Below are positions 39,671 through 60,490 of a stretch of 64,000 nucleotides of DNA, piece by piece. The stretch comes from Patiria miniata. Its lineage: Eukaryota; Echinodermata; Asteroidea; Valvatida; Asterinidae. The stretch spans positions 34,854,129-34,918,128 of the forward strand of contig NW_024037059.1 of the NCBI RefSeq assembly GCF_015706575.1, in the 5' to 3' direction. Under the pieces are notes generated by a model. The model did not search any database. It was not told where the DNA came from and saw only the letters and a program-made list of their open reading frames with translations. The position numbers were made by a program, and so were the translations under genes. Each line of letters starts with the position of its first letter. The stretch's first letter is position 1.

Positions 39671-41438
39671 TAATTTGGGACAATAAACAGCTTCAGCCGC
39701 TCAAAGGAGGTCATCACTACCCAGTATGTGTTTCATTCAGGAAGTCTGTGGTTGAAACTGGCGGATATGGGGTTTGGGCAAAGCAGATGAAGAGTGCGCG
39801 GTTTGTGGAGAGATTTTGATTGGCGTGCATTTAAAGCCTCACTTTCATTTTTAAATATGGCCGAAAACATTAAGGTAAGTTTAATCACAAATTGTAAATA
39901 ATGCATCAGAACCGACTGGTATTAATTTGCAATGAGCATTATTTCATTGCTTTCATTTCTATCCGTAAGTTCCAAAATGAAGGGTTTACCTAGTTTACCA
40001 GTCATGTCCGACTGATGAATAAAGTGTATTAAATCCCCTTTTGCTTAGCCTCAGATCGCAAAGTACACATAAGGCTATGAAACTTTCGCGCAGCACCGGT
40101 TTCCTTAATTTTCTGTCACTTTGTTGTTGACGATAGGATTAAAATATTCCCCGGATCTCATATTTTCCCCGAATTACCTGAACAATTCAAAATGGGGTCC
40201 AAAACGTTAATGATCATTCCGCAACTCTGACGGGTCGCTTTGAATACCGCCCTCTATTGCCAAAAGAAGCTATGCAAGTCACGGATTCATCGATGTCTTT
40301 TAATGGGTATCTCAAACAGGAATAGCTACAGGGCAGTCAAACCAGTCTAATGTGAATCTACTGTGATGATATATTTATATACAATGGTTGGCGTTATTTC
40401 CTCATTAGATTCCCTCTACTCTCTAGAAATAGGAACTGAGAGTGTACAGTACTTAACTATAGTGCACTTCAGCACTCTGCGGCGAGTGGTATCGCGGTAT
40501 CGATACGCTGAGGCAAAGGTAATTAAGGTCCGATCGGGAATGCTGTGGAGTAAGGTTCGGGTGCATTACCGAATGGCATGCAAGCGTGTTTTTATTGACT
40601 GAAAAAGTTTTCTTTTGCTTCTGAGGAAAATTCGTTGATTACAACACGAAGATAGATACATGTAGCTCGTAAAAAGGGGCCTATACATGCCGGGGGTGGG
40701 GAGGGTCCCCCGCCTTATTGGAAAATCCGACGGTAATGAGCCCTTCTTCCTCCCCAGACATATCAAGCATGGCGTCCACCTGTTAACATGACCTCGAATA
40801 ACAAATAGAAGAAGTTGCCAATAGGGCAGAGCCTGAAGAAAGTTCACTAGCCACTCGAAAATACTTAGCCACTCGAAAATACTTATGGATTTGAATAAGA
40901 TTAGACTTGATAAACAAATTAAAGTAATAATCGAAACGGGGTATACAAGGGATGATGTTCTTTATATGTGATGTCTGTGTTATCAATCAAAGCAATAATA
41001 ACGTAATAAATAAAAGTGATCAAGTAAGGATATAATTAAAGTGATCAAGTATCCGGGTGTAAATGCGCAAAAAAACTTACATGTACAGCAGGGTGCTAAA
41101 AATGTGAATGTAAAGTTGAGATAAACAGATAATAAGTGATAGTCACTCCGTGATGTTCGTGTTATTCAAAACAATATCAAATATAATGCGGATGTCTTCA
41201 AAGTGATCAAGTATTCGGGTTCATAACCTTCATAGCCATGCACAAGGATTAAACAGTATGCGCCACAAAATATAATAGAAGGACTGAACAATTACACAGT
41301 TGTTCGGTAACGACGAAATATGCCGCGGTTGCTTAAGTGGATTCAACCGTTATTGCCAAATGTAAGTGTGTTTATAATGTTAAGGGATCACATGAAAAAC
41401 TTTGACCGGATAAAGTTGTTCCTGTTTCATTCTCTAGG
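39671..41438 (+). other. Distal 3' block of AB3
   Basis: Non-coding, aligning with 24190-25720 and 53040-55080. No gene or RNA is recognised. Confidence 0.55.
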
Positions 41439-41502
41439 GTGCACCACGAAGTGACGTATCGCCTATGGACTTTGTGCACAAGGTACGTTACTTTGTGGTG
41501 CG
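41439..41502. repeat. Short imperfect palindrome
   Basis: GCACCACGAAGTGACGTA (41441-41458) is matched in reverse complement by TACGTTACTTTGTGGTGC (41484-41501), 16 of 18 bases, around a ~25-bp loop. Function unknown; perhaps a tiny foldback element. Confidence 0.7.
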
Positions 41503-41654
41503 ACTGACGATTCGTAGAATGTTTTGGTGACATCATATATAACGATGTGTCAAAATCTGACTTTGCAAACAACCCAACTGAACGATACGGGCATGTGACG
41601 TATAATGTGCAAGGAGGTTTGTATGATGAACTGCGCCACCTTCGGGTGTCCAGT

Positions 41655-41870
41655 CACACCCCCTCCTACAGACACACCCACACTAGTGTGTATTTACCTG
41701 CAATCGTGGCCCCCCTATTGATCCTCTTGTGTTTGTACTAACTTTTAAGGAAGACCTCCAATATGTTTTTTATACGATCGTCAATTGTGGACCTTTAGGA
41801 ATTGTGGACCCTATTGTTCTCTATTGTTCACCGCCCCCTATAGAAAGCAGGAACAAACTCACCCCCCCCC
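41655..41870 (+). pseudogene. Relic of a type A stalk-TM intron upstream of B4
   Basis: The sequence aligns by eye with 3450-3640 in the stalk-TM intron of A1. It shares, in order, CCTGCAATCG, CTTGTGTT.GTACT, AGGAAGACCTCC, ATATGTTTT, TTGTCCTCTATT (here TTGTTCTCTATT) and AACAAACTCA. I infer the residue of a type A gene once paired with B4. A dispersed repeat in both places is the alternative. No type A exon is confidently recognised around it. Confidence 0.5.
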
Positions 41871-43611
41871 CCCCCCCCACTCATGGGTGTGTACATTTAT
41901 ATGTACAATTTCAATTGAGGTAACAAGCTATTCCAATGAATTGTAACAAGAGCATTCCTTCGTTCATGATCGGCCCTGTTACTTGTGAACGTTCTTGTGA
42001 TTAGCTTATGAAAGACCTTTCCTTTTTTAAATCAACTTTGTAAGGGAGTTTTCGATGTAGTGATAAAATAAACACTATGAAAACATCATCTAGTTTACAC
42101 ACACACAAGATTTATCACCAAAACGTTATATTAATGTCGTCACCTTCCTTGAAAATCAATCAACAGAAACAATGTTTCTGTCAAGGATCAAACTGCGCGA
42201 AAACACATTGTTTGTTGCCATGCTGTATGTGAGAAAAACAAAAATACTTGCACACGCGCACCTTTTTCGTTAGAAATTGTGCCTCTCGGAAAAACTAACT
42301 TGTAGTACCATTTTTGTGGTTATTTTATCTTACCAATGTCCAATTTTGATGTTAAATATTGCCAATAATATGCTGGGTAATGTAACCATCCAAATGGGTG
42401 ACAAGGAACAAAACTTTTTAGAAGCGTGGGTATTATATACGCCTACCATTTCTATTTGTACCTAATGAGTAAAAGTGACAGGCGCACAATCACATTAATT
42501 GCTGTAAATCTCTACACAACACTGTCGGTATTCAGTTGGTTCATGTTCTCCGTACTAGCCATGCAAAATAAAATGTCGGGTTCACATAGGCCTACATCAC
42601 GCAGTAGAATTGTCTAAATTGTTCAGTACTGAAATTTTCGATGAAAGTTCCGTTTTCGGTTTTGTGTCGGACAGTTGTAGGTCGAAGTGTACAAACGAAG
42701 TTCGCATTGTATGCTAATTGTATCCTTGTCTATTTTCAACATAAGTAAGTAAAAGGGAAAGTATAAACCTGATTGCGAGCTGCGCATGAGTCATTCATTT
42801 ACTTCCATGAATTAAAGGGGTACTTCAACATCCTAAAATAATTATCCTCAACAAGTCTGTCCGTAATGTGCATGTCAGTGAAACAATTAGGACTTTAAGG
42901 GATTTTTATAATTTGTGTTCATTGGTCAGTTGGGGGCGCAGTCTGTCACCCCAGCCATCCTCCTCGGATGGGCCATTGTAATCTAAACGAGTTTTACTCT
43001 GTTCAGCCCATTTTTCAGGTCCCCTTTTGAGACGACAGTCTTCCTTTAATAAGGAACACTTCCTTATTTTTGGTGATGTTTATGCGATTTCATTTTTTTT
43101 TCTCTTCTCTTGATTAAAACTACTTTTTACGGTGCTTTGATTAATAAAGCAGTAATCACAATGTCCACGTGATTTTTTTTCTCAGGAACACATTTAGTGG
43201 TTAAATGAGACATGAAGGTGCCTTATCAAGAATTGCATTAAAAAAGTTATATCTCATGAGGCATTTAAATTTGTTCCAAGTAACTATTTAAGTATTGTTT
43301 GATTTTATTAGGGAATTATCTTATGAATGCAAGTTTATGGACACTCGATATTCATGCTTTACGATCTGTTACTTACAACACCTCCAATAAAAACAAAACT
43401 GCTGCTTGAACTTTGGTTCTCACATTTACACAAATGGGAAAAAAATGTGGTGAGAGCGGTAAGGGATATCTACCCGGAACCAAAACGTATTTTGTTCAAC
43501 TGCGTTTCAATGCGACGGATGTTTGACACGATCTCAACAAAGGAATAAACGTTAATTCTCATCTACAACTGGAGCACATTATTTAAATTGGCTTTAGGGA
43601 ATTAATTAGTC
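41871..43611 (+). other. 5' flank of B4
   Basis: No gene. Stretches near 42780-42840 and 43455-43560 match the flank of B2 (11700-11770 and 13700-13800), suggesting a conserved type B promoter region that lacks the TGACGTCA repeat. Confidence 0.5.
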
Positions 43612-51640
<8,029 letters not shown>

Positions 51641-52439
51641 ATCACGAAATAGAAGAATGTGTGAAATATTCTGGGAATTCAAAGATAATTCAAAAGCACT
51701 AGAAATGAAGATCTGGTTTCGACTGAAAAGAGTTTATTAAATTTAATTCCTGACTTATGCGAAAACCCTTGTACAAAGATATAATTCCAGGTCATTTTCT
51801 AAACAATATTATTGATTGGGATTGTGGCAACTAGTTGTCATAGTAACATAGTCGCAAGAAAATGTAAAGTTAATGAATAAAACACAATCTGACGAAATTT
51901 GTCAGAGAGTATAATAATTATAGAAAAACCTTGAGTTGCATGTATGACAAGACCATCGTTCTAAATAAGCAAAAGTCAAGCATATCGGATTGCATAGTCG
52001 AAAATATTTGTCACCTTGGCACAATTAAAGATGTAAACCCTAATTATAAAACAAAACCTGAATGAAATAAGTCTTATTATATTAAGACAAAAAAAAATCA
52101 TCTTTTGACAATATGAATGTACATTACATGTACGGATAACGAAGACAGACGGTGTGGTGCTCGATATTTTTGACCACGAAAATTATTGGTGCACCTCGTA
52201 ATTAGTATAAATAGGAGGTGTGGCTATATTTAAGTTCAAGGTTTAAAGACCAATTGTATGACATTTTGCTAATCAATTGTGGATGATTGTTGTGTTCGCC
52301 TCTCTTAACCAGATTGGCTTGGAATTATTAATATTACCATTTACTCAGATTTATACAGTCTTACTCTCTGCTTATTAATAATTCGATTGATATTAAAGGA
52401 GTAATCTTCTGAGTAAATGAAGTGGTATCGGTTTAACAA
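51641..52439 (+). other. 3' UTR and proximal 3' block of B4
   Basis: Very close to 22780-23580 of B2, closer than to the AB3 copy. Carries AATAAA at 51876-51881, about 235 bp after the stop, the likely poly(A) signal. Confidence 0.6.
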
Positions 52440-53040
52440 TCTGCATGAAACCTGCTTAACAAGTTTGATATTGAGTAACATTCTGCAAAGTAGATTGATA
52501 TAGTTCGTCGTTGCTTAACTACATTGTATTTAGTAAAACATCTGCTTATCAACTAGTTTGGTAACACTCTGTAAAGAAGATTGATATAGTTTGCCATTTC
52601 CTAACTAGATTTTATTTAGTGTGACATCTGCTTCACTAGTTTGGTATTGGGTGACATTCAGGGAAGTAGATTGACAAAGTCTGTCATGGCTTAAGTAGAT
52701 TTTATTTAGTGAAACCATATGCTTACATAGTTTGATATTTTGTAACATTCTGTAAAGTGGATTGATGTTGTATGTCATTTATTAACAAGATTTTATCTAG
52801 AGCAACCATTCGCTTACCCAGTTTGATATTTTGATATATAACAATCTGTAAAATAGATTGATATAGTATGCCATTGATTAGCTAGAATGTAGTCAGTGAA
52901 CCATTTGCTTAACTAGTTTCACGTCGGGTAACATTCTGCAAAGTAGATTGCTAAAGTCTGCCATGGCTTAACTAGATTCTATTTAGTGAAAACATCTGCT
53001 GAATTAGTTATATATTGTGTAGTGTTCTGCTTAATTTTGC
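52440..53040 (+). repeat. ~90-bp minisatellite, copy after B4
   Basis: About seven units matching 23580-24190 nearly unit for unit, so the array was copied whole with the gene. Confidence 0.8.
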
Positions 53041-54551
53041 ATAATAAAAAGCTTCAATGGCTCGAAAGAGGTCAGTCATTACCCAGAATGCTTTGCGAAC
53101 TGTGTGTTTCCTACATAAAGTTTGTGGTTGAGACTAGCGGATGGCAGTTACATGCAGAGAGATTCGCCAAACAACCAAGCATGAATTGCACTTTTATGTT
53201 CCAACTCAGCTCGCATAATAACCACAACGCTCATTAGTTTCTCCAATTTTTGGCACTAAAAATCGTTGGCCATACGATTTAAACATACCTAGAATATCCA
53301 AGACTTGTTTTCCCTATATTATCTGGCTAACAATACCTTACCAATTGCCGCAACTCTAACAGTCGCTCTGAATACCGCCCTCTGTGAGCGAAATAAGCTA
53401 AATTGTAAGTCACGGAATTTTTTCCCTTTATATGCTAGCTCCTGGTTACAAAACTAGGCTCGAGACAGTTGCAGGGCAGTCGAACCAGTCTAATGTGAAT
53501 TTACTGTGATGATATATTTCTATTCAATAGTTGGCGTTGTTTCCTTATTAGATTTCCATCTACACTCAAGTAATTGTGAGGAACCGAGAGTGTACAGTAC
53601 TTAATACGTGCACTTCAGCACTCTGAGGCGAGTGGTGCCGCGGTATCGATAGGCATTCTGAGGCCAGTGGTGCCGCGGTATCGATAGGCACTCTCAGGCG
53701 AGTGGTGCCGCGGTATCGATAGGCTGAGGTGAAAGTCATTAAGGTCCAATCGGGAATGCTGTGGAGTTAGGTTTGGGTGCATTACCGAATGGCATGCGAG
53801 CGTGTTTATATTGACTGAAAAATGTTCCTATGCTACTGAGGAAAATTCGTTGATTACATCACAAACTGACACCATTGTCATAGATAGCTCGTAGAAGGGG
53901 CCTAAACATACCGGAGATGGGAGCGTCCCCCCCCCCCCCACCTTATTGAAAATTTCGAGGCGGGGATGAGCATTGTGATCGTTCCCCTTCCCTCACCCCC
54001 AGACATGTCAAGCATGGCGTCCAACCTGTTAACATGACCTCAAAAAAGAAATAAAAGAAGTTGCCAATAGGGCAGAACTTGAAGAAAGTTCACTAGCCAC
54101 TCGAAAATAGTTATGGATTTGAATAAAATATGGACGGATTAGACTTGATAAACGGATTAAAGTAATAATCGAATCGAGGTATACAAGGGATAATGTTCTT
54201 TTTTGTGATGTAAGTGCTATCAATCAAAGCAATAGTAACTATATAATTCAAAGTGGTCAAGTAAGGATATAATTAAAGTGATCAAGCATCCGAATTTAAA
54301 CGTGACCTTCAAACCACACATGCCCACACAGAAAATAATGCGCAAAAATTTAAAAATTTACATGTACAGTAGGGTACTCAAAATGTCAAAGTAAAGTTGA
54401 GATAAACAGATAATAAGTGATATTCACTCCGTAATGTCTGTGTTAATAAGCAAAACGATATCAACTATGATATATCATCAAAGTGATCAAGTGTCCGGGT
54501 TCATGACCTTCATTGCCATACACAAGGATTAAACCGAATGCGCTACAAAAC
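53041..54551 (+). other. Distal 3' block of B4
   Basis: Non-coding counterpart of 24190-25620. Includes the 35-bp triplication listed separately. No gene recognised. Confidence 0.55.
53619..53724 (+). repeat. 35-bp unit in three tandem copies
   Basis: Three units of 35 bp built on GAGTGGTGCCGCGGTATCGA. The equivalent places near 24800 and 40480 have one unit each, so the triplication is specific to the B4 block. Confidence 0.85.
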
Positions 54552-54974
54552 AGGGGCGTTGCACGGCCATTTTTATTGGGGGGGGAATTTTTTTTGAAAA
54601 GGGCACTTGCACATCCGTTGTGAAATGTACACAGGTTTTTTGGACACTTGGCCTCCGTAAAATCAAAAAGCGGGGGGGGGGGGGGGCTGGAACCATCTGT
54701 CGATCGGGGCGCTGTTCAAAACCGACAATTTATGGTGCTTTTCAGGGCGATACATGTGCGAAATTCTGAAAAAGGCACCCAAAACGGCAGATGCCACAAA
54801 AAAAAGGGCACAACTTCTTTTTTGAAAAGGGCACTTGTTCGGAAAAAGGGCACTTCGAGTAAAAAGGGCACTCTTTACAAATTACTGGGTGGTGAGGGGT
54901 AAGCCCGTTGAAAAAAAGGCATTTGAATGGAAAAAAGCAGATACCCCCCCCCCCCCCCCGCAGGCTACGCCTAT
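54552..54974. mobile_element. GGGCACTTG-rich repeat element
   Basis: Inserted in sequence that runs through uninterrupted after B2 (CACAAAATATAGTAG near 25630). Left end CAGGGGCGTTGCACGG, right end CAGGCTACGCCTATG (inverted, imperfect), with CAAAA on both sides. The interior repeats AAAAGGGCACTT several times. Related pieces lie at 17130-17285, 57706-58093 and, reversed, 60935-61080. Confidence 0.65.
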
Positions 54975-55761
54975 GCAAAATGTAGTAGAAGTACTGACAA
55001 ACTACACTGTCGTTCGGTAATGACGAAATAGGCCGCGTTTGCTTTAATAAGTATTCAACCGTTATTTGATATAACTTATGTACTTGTGTTTTGGGGGAAA
55101 ATTCATTAATTCATATGTAAATACGAGATACGTCCAATTTGATCCTTTTTCTCCAGAACTGCAAACATTGTTAAATCATCACTCAGAAGTTCATTTACCT
55201 GATAGCCACAATAGTCAGTGGTTCCATTCCACTGATTCGTAGTACAGTTTAAAGCACGTGATTAATACTTGTTCTCATTAGATGACGTACAAATACGAAG
55301 AAGGAAGTGCCTCATTGGTTTCATATATCAAAACCACTTCCTCAATTATGCGATAAATACACCGAACTGCACAGAGACGCGTTCACATGCACACAAGCAA
55401 CCTGAACTTAAATCCTACAGTGAGCGAACAGCCGAAGACTGGACTACGTCGTATTAGGTATGTGTGAGTGGTCCAAGCGATTTTATATGCAATACTATTT
55501 TTTTTTTTTTATGGCGGTTTGTAAAACATAATCAAATACCGGTGTATGATTGTTGGTGCAAGTATCTGGAAAAGACAACATATCTTAGCCCAAGAGCTTA
55601 TTTTATAATGTGGAGATAGTACTTAGCGCTTCAAAGGCCTTATGCGGAGTTAGAGAGAAATGATTTTGTTTTGCATGGATAGACAGAGATAAACATTCGT
55701 TCATTCATTGTTAAATGGCAACAAAAGCCTTTCAGACGCAACGCATGTAGGTCTAAATAAT
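54975..55761 (+). other. End of the B4 3' block and start of the type A 5' block
   Basis: Matches 25640-26390. No gene recognised. Confidence 0.5.
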
Positions 55762-56795
55762 TATGGTTGCGAACGCGAAGTGTAGCCCCTTGATAGGCAA
55801 CGCTAATCCGATTACGTACTTAGACTCTATAACAGAGCAGTGAAATTCATGAACCCCAAAAACATGGCCTTTTGAATGTTTTGTTTCCCCTACAATAAGC
55901 TAAGTATGATTGAAATGTTAAAAACAGAAGAAGTAATTCATGTTAGTGAAAAAAAATCGCCGTCATCGATCGATGCCGAAACTTGCAATACTGGTTGCAC
56001 TGGTAAAGCTGCATCTTCAAGTCGGGAAGAAATCGTTCGAAAACGTCCCCAAATGTATGCATTTATATCAATTTCTAGGAATTTTCGAAATTTGTTATTG
56101 CGGGAGTACGGTAGTTGAACACTGATATTATGTAAATATTTTCCGAATTTCAGGTAATCTGTCGTTGCAAACGACAGTGTTAATGCACCTTGAACTTTCT
56201 CAAAGGAAAATTTCGACGAGGATTTTTTTCCGACCAAACCCACGTGCATGGTCTTCAGCAAAGATCCTTTAGCGCCGTAGGCGCTATGGTTTACCCATTT
56301 CGGCCCGGAAAACAACGACGATCGCATACGAGCACATTCTTTAGCGTCACTCGGCGTGACTTGGCGCGGGTCTTGGTATCGACCAATGGAAGCCGGCAAA
56401 AAGGGTGATATTTATTAATAATAACTCGTGAACAAAGCTGTTATGCAAATGTTTACTGCACACCGTAATGGACAGGACCCTTATTAATATTCGTGAGGCT
56501 TGAAAAGATTGACAGAATTTCAAATGTCAGTGTTACAACTTTTAAAACTGCACGTAGCCAGGCCTATTTTTTCAATTTCAACGAAAAGTAATGAACATAT
56601 CACAACGATTTTAGCACGAACTTGGATCATTATATGGGAAATAAACCCTTAAAGTTGCATGAGGATACGGTCTTCTAAACGGGAGAAATTGATTTTCAAA
56701 AATTCCGCCCGCCAAGGTCTGTGTGCATGTAGTTTCATTCAAAATAAAGTGTTACGTAGGCCTAACCTTTAGAAATCGCCCTTCGCAACCACACG
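55762..56795. mobile_element. ~1.03-kb element upstream of A5
   Basis: The paralogous site near 26386 lacks this segment. Its ends contain TGGTTGCGAA and TTCGCAACCACA (inverted). The first ~270 bp and a part near 56625-56720 match the insertion in B2 at 16838-17400. A 153-codon minus-strand ORF (56399-55938) lies inside, but I recognise no transposase motif in it. A class II non-autonomous or decayed element is likely. Confidence 0.6.
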
Positions 56796-57705
56796 GCTGT
56801 ATACACTCTATAAAACAACTTACCAAAATATTGAATGGTTTTCCTAGTTATTGAAAATTGACTAAGAATTTAGTTAAACATGCAACATTTCTTACAAAGA
56901 CTAGAAAAATTAGTTGGATTGACTCCAATTTGCATAACTATTTTTCCTATGGTTAATAATGCTGACTCAAAAAGTCTACCCAGATTGACAGATTTTAAGC
57001 TGCACCCATCTGTCCCTTATAGCTAGTTTAATTTAACTGGGGTCTATAGTCTAAACTGACTTGGGGGGGGGGGGGAGGGTATATAACCATACTGTGTCAA
57101 AACGCTTCAAAGTTATTAACCCTATTAATACATCAAGCCACGAGACACGTTTTCGATGGCAGCTCGTGATCAGCGCAAATCGGTCTTTATTCTGATCTTT
57201 CAGTATCAACTGATATTCCTGGATGGAGATGGACGGTTGTAATTAAGACAGTGTCTTGCCCAAGAACAAAAACCATTTTGCCCCGTCAGGATTAGAGCCC
57301 ACGTTTAATCAATCGCACGAGACGGTCTTACTACTGTTACACGACCGTCACCACAAACAAATTCCTTCGAAAATAATTATGTGCTTCACAAAAACACGCT
57401 TACATGCCCAACCTTCATGCAATAAATATTGCCTATAATTCTTTTGACTTTTTCATGAAATTTGGCAGAAGTCAATTTAGCCAAAGTCTTTTTTTAGATT
57501 CACCGAACAACTGGCCCTGCAGGTTTATCTTAAAGCAAGAGTTATATTGGACTTTTTATGAAGCCTTTATCGAACTGAGGTTGACTGAGTTTTTTTGTTT
57601 GCTGTCTTGACCACTTCAACAATCCAATAAACTTGGATTTTTTTTCGAAATGTCAAATGTTCGAACAAAGAGTGGCGTAAAATGCGACATTTTACATTGA
57701 CCTTT
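56796..57705 (+). other. Type A 5' block upstream of A5
   Basis: Aligns with 26400-27140 and then 28250-28450, skipping the TIR element present upstream of AB3. No gene recognised. Confidence 0.5.
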
Positions 57706-58093
57706 TTAACAGTAGCCTATCCAGCTTTTGATGTCAGGGGGACAATTGCACATCCGCGCCCCGAAATGTAGACATATGCTTCTTTTCCCTCCGGACACTT
57801 GGTCTCTACAAAATCAAAAAGCGGGGAGGGGAGCGGGGAAGGGGGCGCTTCCAAATAGGGGCCCTCTTCAAAAATGACCATTATTATGCATATTGCAAAT
57901 TATTACCCATTTTCACGACGCATTCTAATGGTTTTGTGCGAGTTTTCTTGTGTGGGATCGATGTCAGAACTCTCTAACCATTTATTGAAATTATTGCGGA
58001 AAAAATGTTTGTAACAAAAATCTGCTGGGGGGGGGGGGGCAAAGTGCCCCCTTGCCCCAACCCCCCCCCCCCCCCCTATACGCCACTGCCTTG
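57706..58093. mobile_element. CAGTRGCSTATCC-ended repeat element splitting the A5 5' block
   Basis: Interrupts sequence that is continuous at 311-335 in A1 ('ttgaccgtgtactggtaaggcgcac'). The ends read CAGTAGCCTATCC and CTATACGCCACTG. The interior has TTGCACATCCG and G/C runs like 54552-54974. The target duplication is unclear. Confidence 0.6.
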
Positions 58094-58590
58094 TAAGGCG
58101 CACAGACCGTAGTATGGATTATAAATGACTACTCTGCAAAAAGTGTCAACGATTTTATCAAATAACTTTGGAGATGTGCTAAGCAGGCATGTCTTAATCT
58201 GCATGCAAGGTTCAGTAAACTCGGTGACGGGACAGGCGAGATTTTAAGGAGGAATCGACACTTCACAACAGGTTCGGATTAGGGCTACCAAATTCATGTT
58301 AGTGTTATTAAAGTACAAAGCACTTCATAAATCAGGTATAGCTCCTAGCTCTAGAAGCCTGTTGGCACTAAGGGCGGCAATGCTTCTCAAAAGTGGAGGG
58401 TTGTACATCAGAACTAATGCGAGTGCGAAGCCTAAATGGCGTGGGGTTCGGGGCCCGCTTAATTAAGGGCCCCGAAAAAAAGTGAATTCTAGACGGATCT
58501 GGGCTGCAATCTGAGGAAATTGACTACAAGCAAGGTTTTAGCAAAAGATCATCAGTTAAACATTATTTTCGAGTTTGGAGTCAATGGGGC
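58094..58590 (+). other. Fragmented 5' block with MITE debris
   Basis: The first 150 bp continue the type A flank. Sequence at 58437-58530 (GCGTGGGGTTCGGGG..AAGGGCCCCGAA) matches the interior of the MITE at 39246-39596, so a damaged copy lies here. Confidence 0.5.
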
Positions 58591-59845
58591 GTATGTATAA
58601 AAACTAGCATTTGCTTGTACTACCTAATTTTAAGCATTTACTTGCATTTGCATGAATGAAAATGGAGCAAATGCTTTTACTGGAAAGCATTTACTGAAAG
58701 CTAAAAGTATTTACTTGTTAGCTTTTGCTAGACTAAGTGTTTACTTCATTTCGTATGAATAAAAGCAGTAAATGCTTACTGGTCATTTTCAAGGCTGGGT
58801 TGGGGCAACCTTGAAACTATAAAGCAAAACTTCTGCACAAAAAACTGCTTCATTCATTAAAATTAGTCGCCCCCACATTAACACAAAACGTCAATAGACT
58901 ACATATAATATCATACACTGTATTATGAATGACATTTATGCAAAATTTAAATATTCTTTTATTATTAATTTCATTACTAGAAGGAACGATAATTTTGCAT
59001 TTTGTTCACGATTATGAGAAGTGTTAGCGTAAAATTCAGTGCAGCATAAAATGATTAAGGATAAATTTTATTCAGCGGCAACCTGGGGATTGAACAAAAT
59101 GAAATCTTTTTTTTCTAGTTCATTAGGTCACCAATCTTTGCAGACCATTCTTTTTTTAATATTTCAATAAACAAAACAAACTCTTTGTGTATTGAATGTT
59201 GGTATGATTTTACCTGCTTTAACACATGTCTGTGATTTGTATGCAATTGTGACGTCTACGTGACACTGTTGACCTTTAACATTTTTATGAATGATGACAG
59301 TATACTTTTATGCTTGTATTCTGCAACTGGCGAAAAGTGTCACGATTTTTGATTGATTTAAAGATCAAATGTACTACTATACAATACAGGTACTGTATGC
59401 ATCAACTTGATGTGAGCTATTAGTCTATCGCCCTTTTTTACCGTTTTTTTTCTTCAAATGTCGGCTGATGACTGCAAATGCTGACGGACTAAACTTAGTG
59501 CAAATAGGCCTATATGGGAGTACAGAGAGGCCACATAAAGCTTATACTCATCGAAACCCCTTCTAAAAACACGTTAGAATTGTGTAGCAGCAGGATTCCA
59601 GTCAAGCCAGTGAGTTTGGCGGTTTTGAGACATCATCTTTCATTGAAAAAAAAAACAAAAATCATTTTGCCGACGCACATGGCTACGGCGACGTGCGCGC
59701 ATACCAGCAACCGGAGACTTTTTTTGGCCTAAAGGAGAACTTGTATTCATACGATCGAAATCAAGCATTTGCTTTTCCTGAATGCTTTTACTCCAGAGTA
59801 AATGCGTTTACTTTTTGCTTAAACCTCCTAGTTTTTTATACATAT
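58591..59845. mobile_element. ~1.25-kb TIR element with subterminal repeats
   Basis: Left end GTATGTATAAAAACTAG is mirrored by CTAGTTTTTTATACATAT. Both ends carry clusters of AAGCATTTGCTT/GTAAATGCTTTTAC, the arrangement expected of transposase binding sites in hAT-like elements. No transposase frame was recognised and no target duplication was found. Confidence 0.6.
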
Positions 59846-60490
59846 GAATCAGCTATGCTGAGCTACAAAGTCAAATAAAGGCTGCATAATTTCTATTCAG
59901 CAACAAAAATAGTTGATGAAACGACATGTCCCCGTTCTCCACCGATCGACGCCCAAGGTTGGCACCGTGCTTCAGAACGACAGACTTCACACATAAATGT
60001 TATACGTAGAGCCTACATGATTTGTATGCCTACATGCTGTGCAGTGTAAGTTGCTAAAAATCGAAAATTCTAAGAGAGACCCTACAAATAAAAAAAAAAA
60101 AACCTTGGCACAGTGCCTACCGCCTTTTGGGTAATCCGGGCCTGCTTCACAAGCTAAAACTCAGCATGTTTTCATTCAAGTTCAATTGTCACGTGATCTC
60201 TGGAGGTCAAAGTGAAGGTCGCTAGAAATCGCACTTTCAATTTCCGGGTTCGGTTTTGCAATGCGGTCAATTCGAGATATAGATGCACGTCAATAAGGTT
60301 CCCAGTTGTTTTCGATGAACATTATATTCTGCCAGGAGGTAATTCAGTCCTGAGTGAACTTTATAAAACCATACGACCTTGTTTGTGAGGAAATTTTGAT
60401 ACGAAAAATATCGTATCTAGCGTACGTTTTGTAAGCTGGCCAGCAGATTTGACGTGTGACGTGTACATGTAATATTCATTTTAGGCTGCA
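59846..60490 (+). other. Proximal 5' flank of A5
   Basis: From about 60170 it aligns with 520-856 upstream of A1. Earlier bases show no recognisable feature. The A5 promoter and 5' UTR are expected here. Confidence 0.5.

Noticed and set aside
55938-56399. 153-codon minus-strand ORF
   Set aside because: Lies inside a repeat element; no transposase or known motif. The matching insertion in B2 does not keep the frame.
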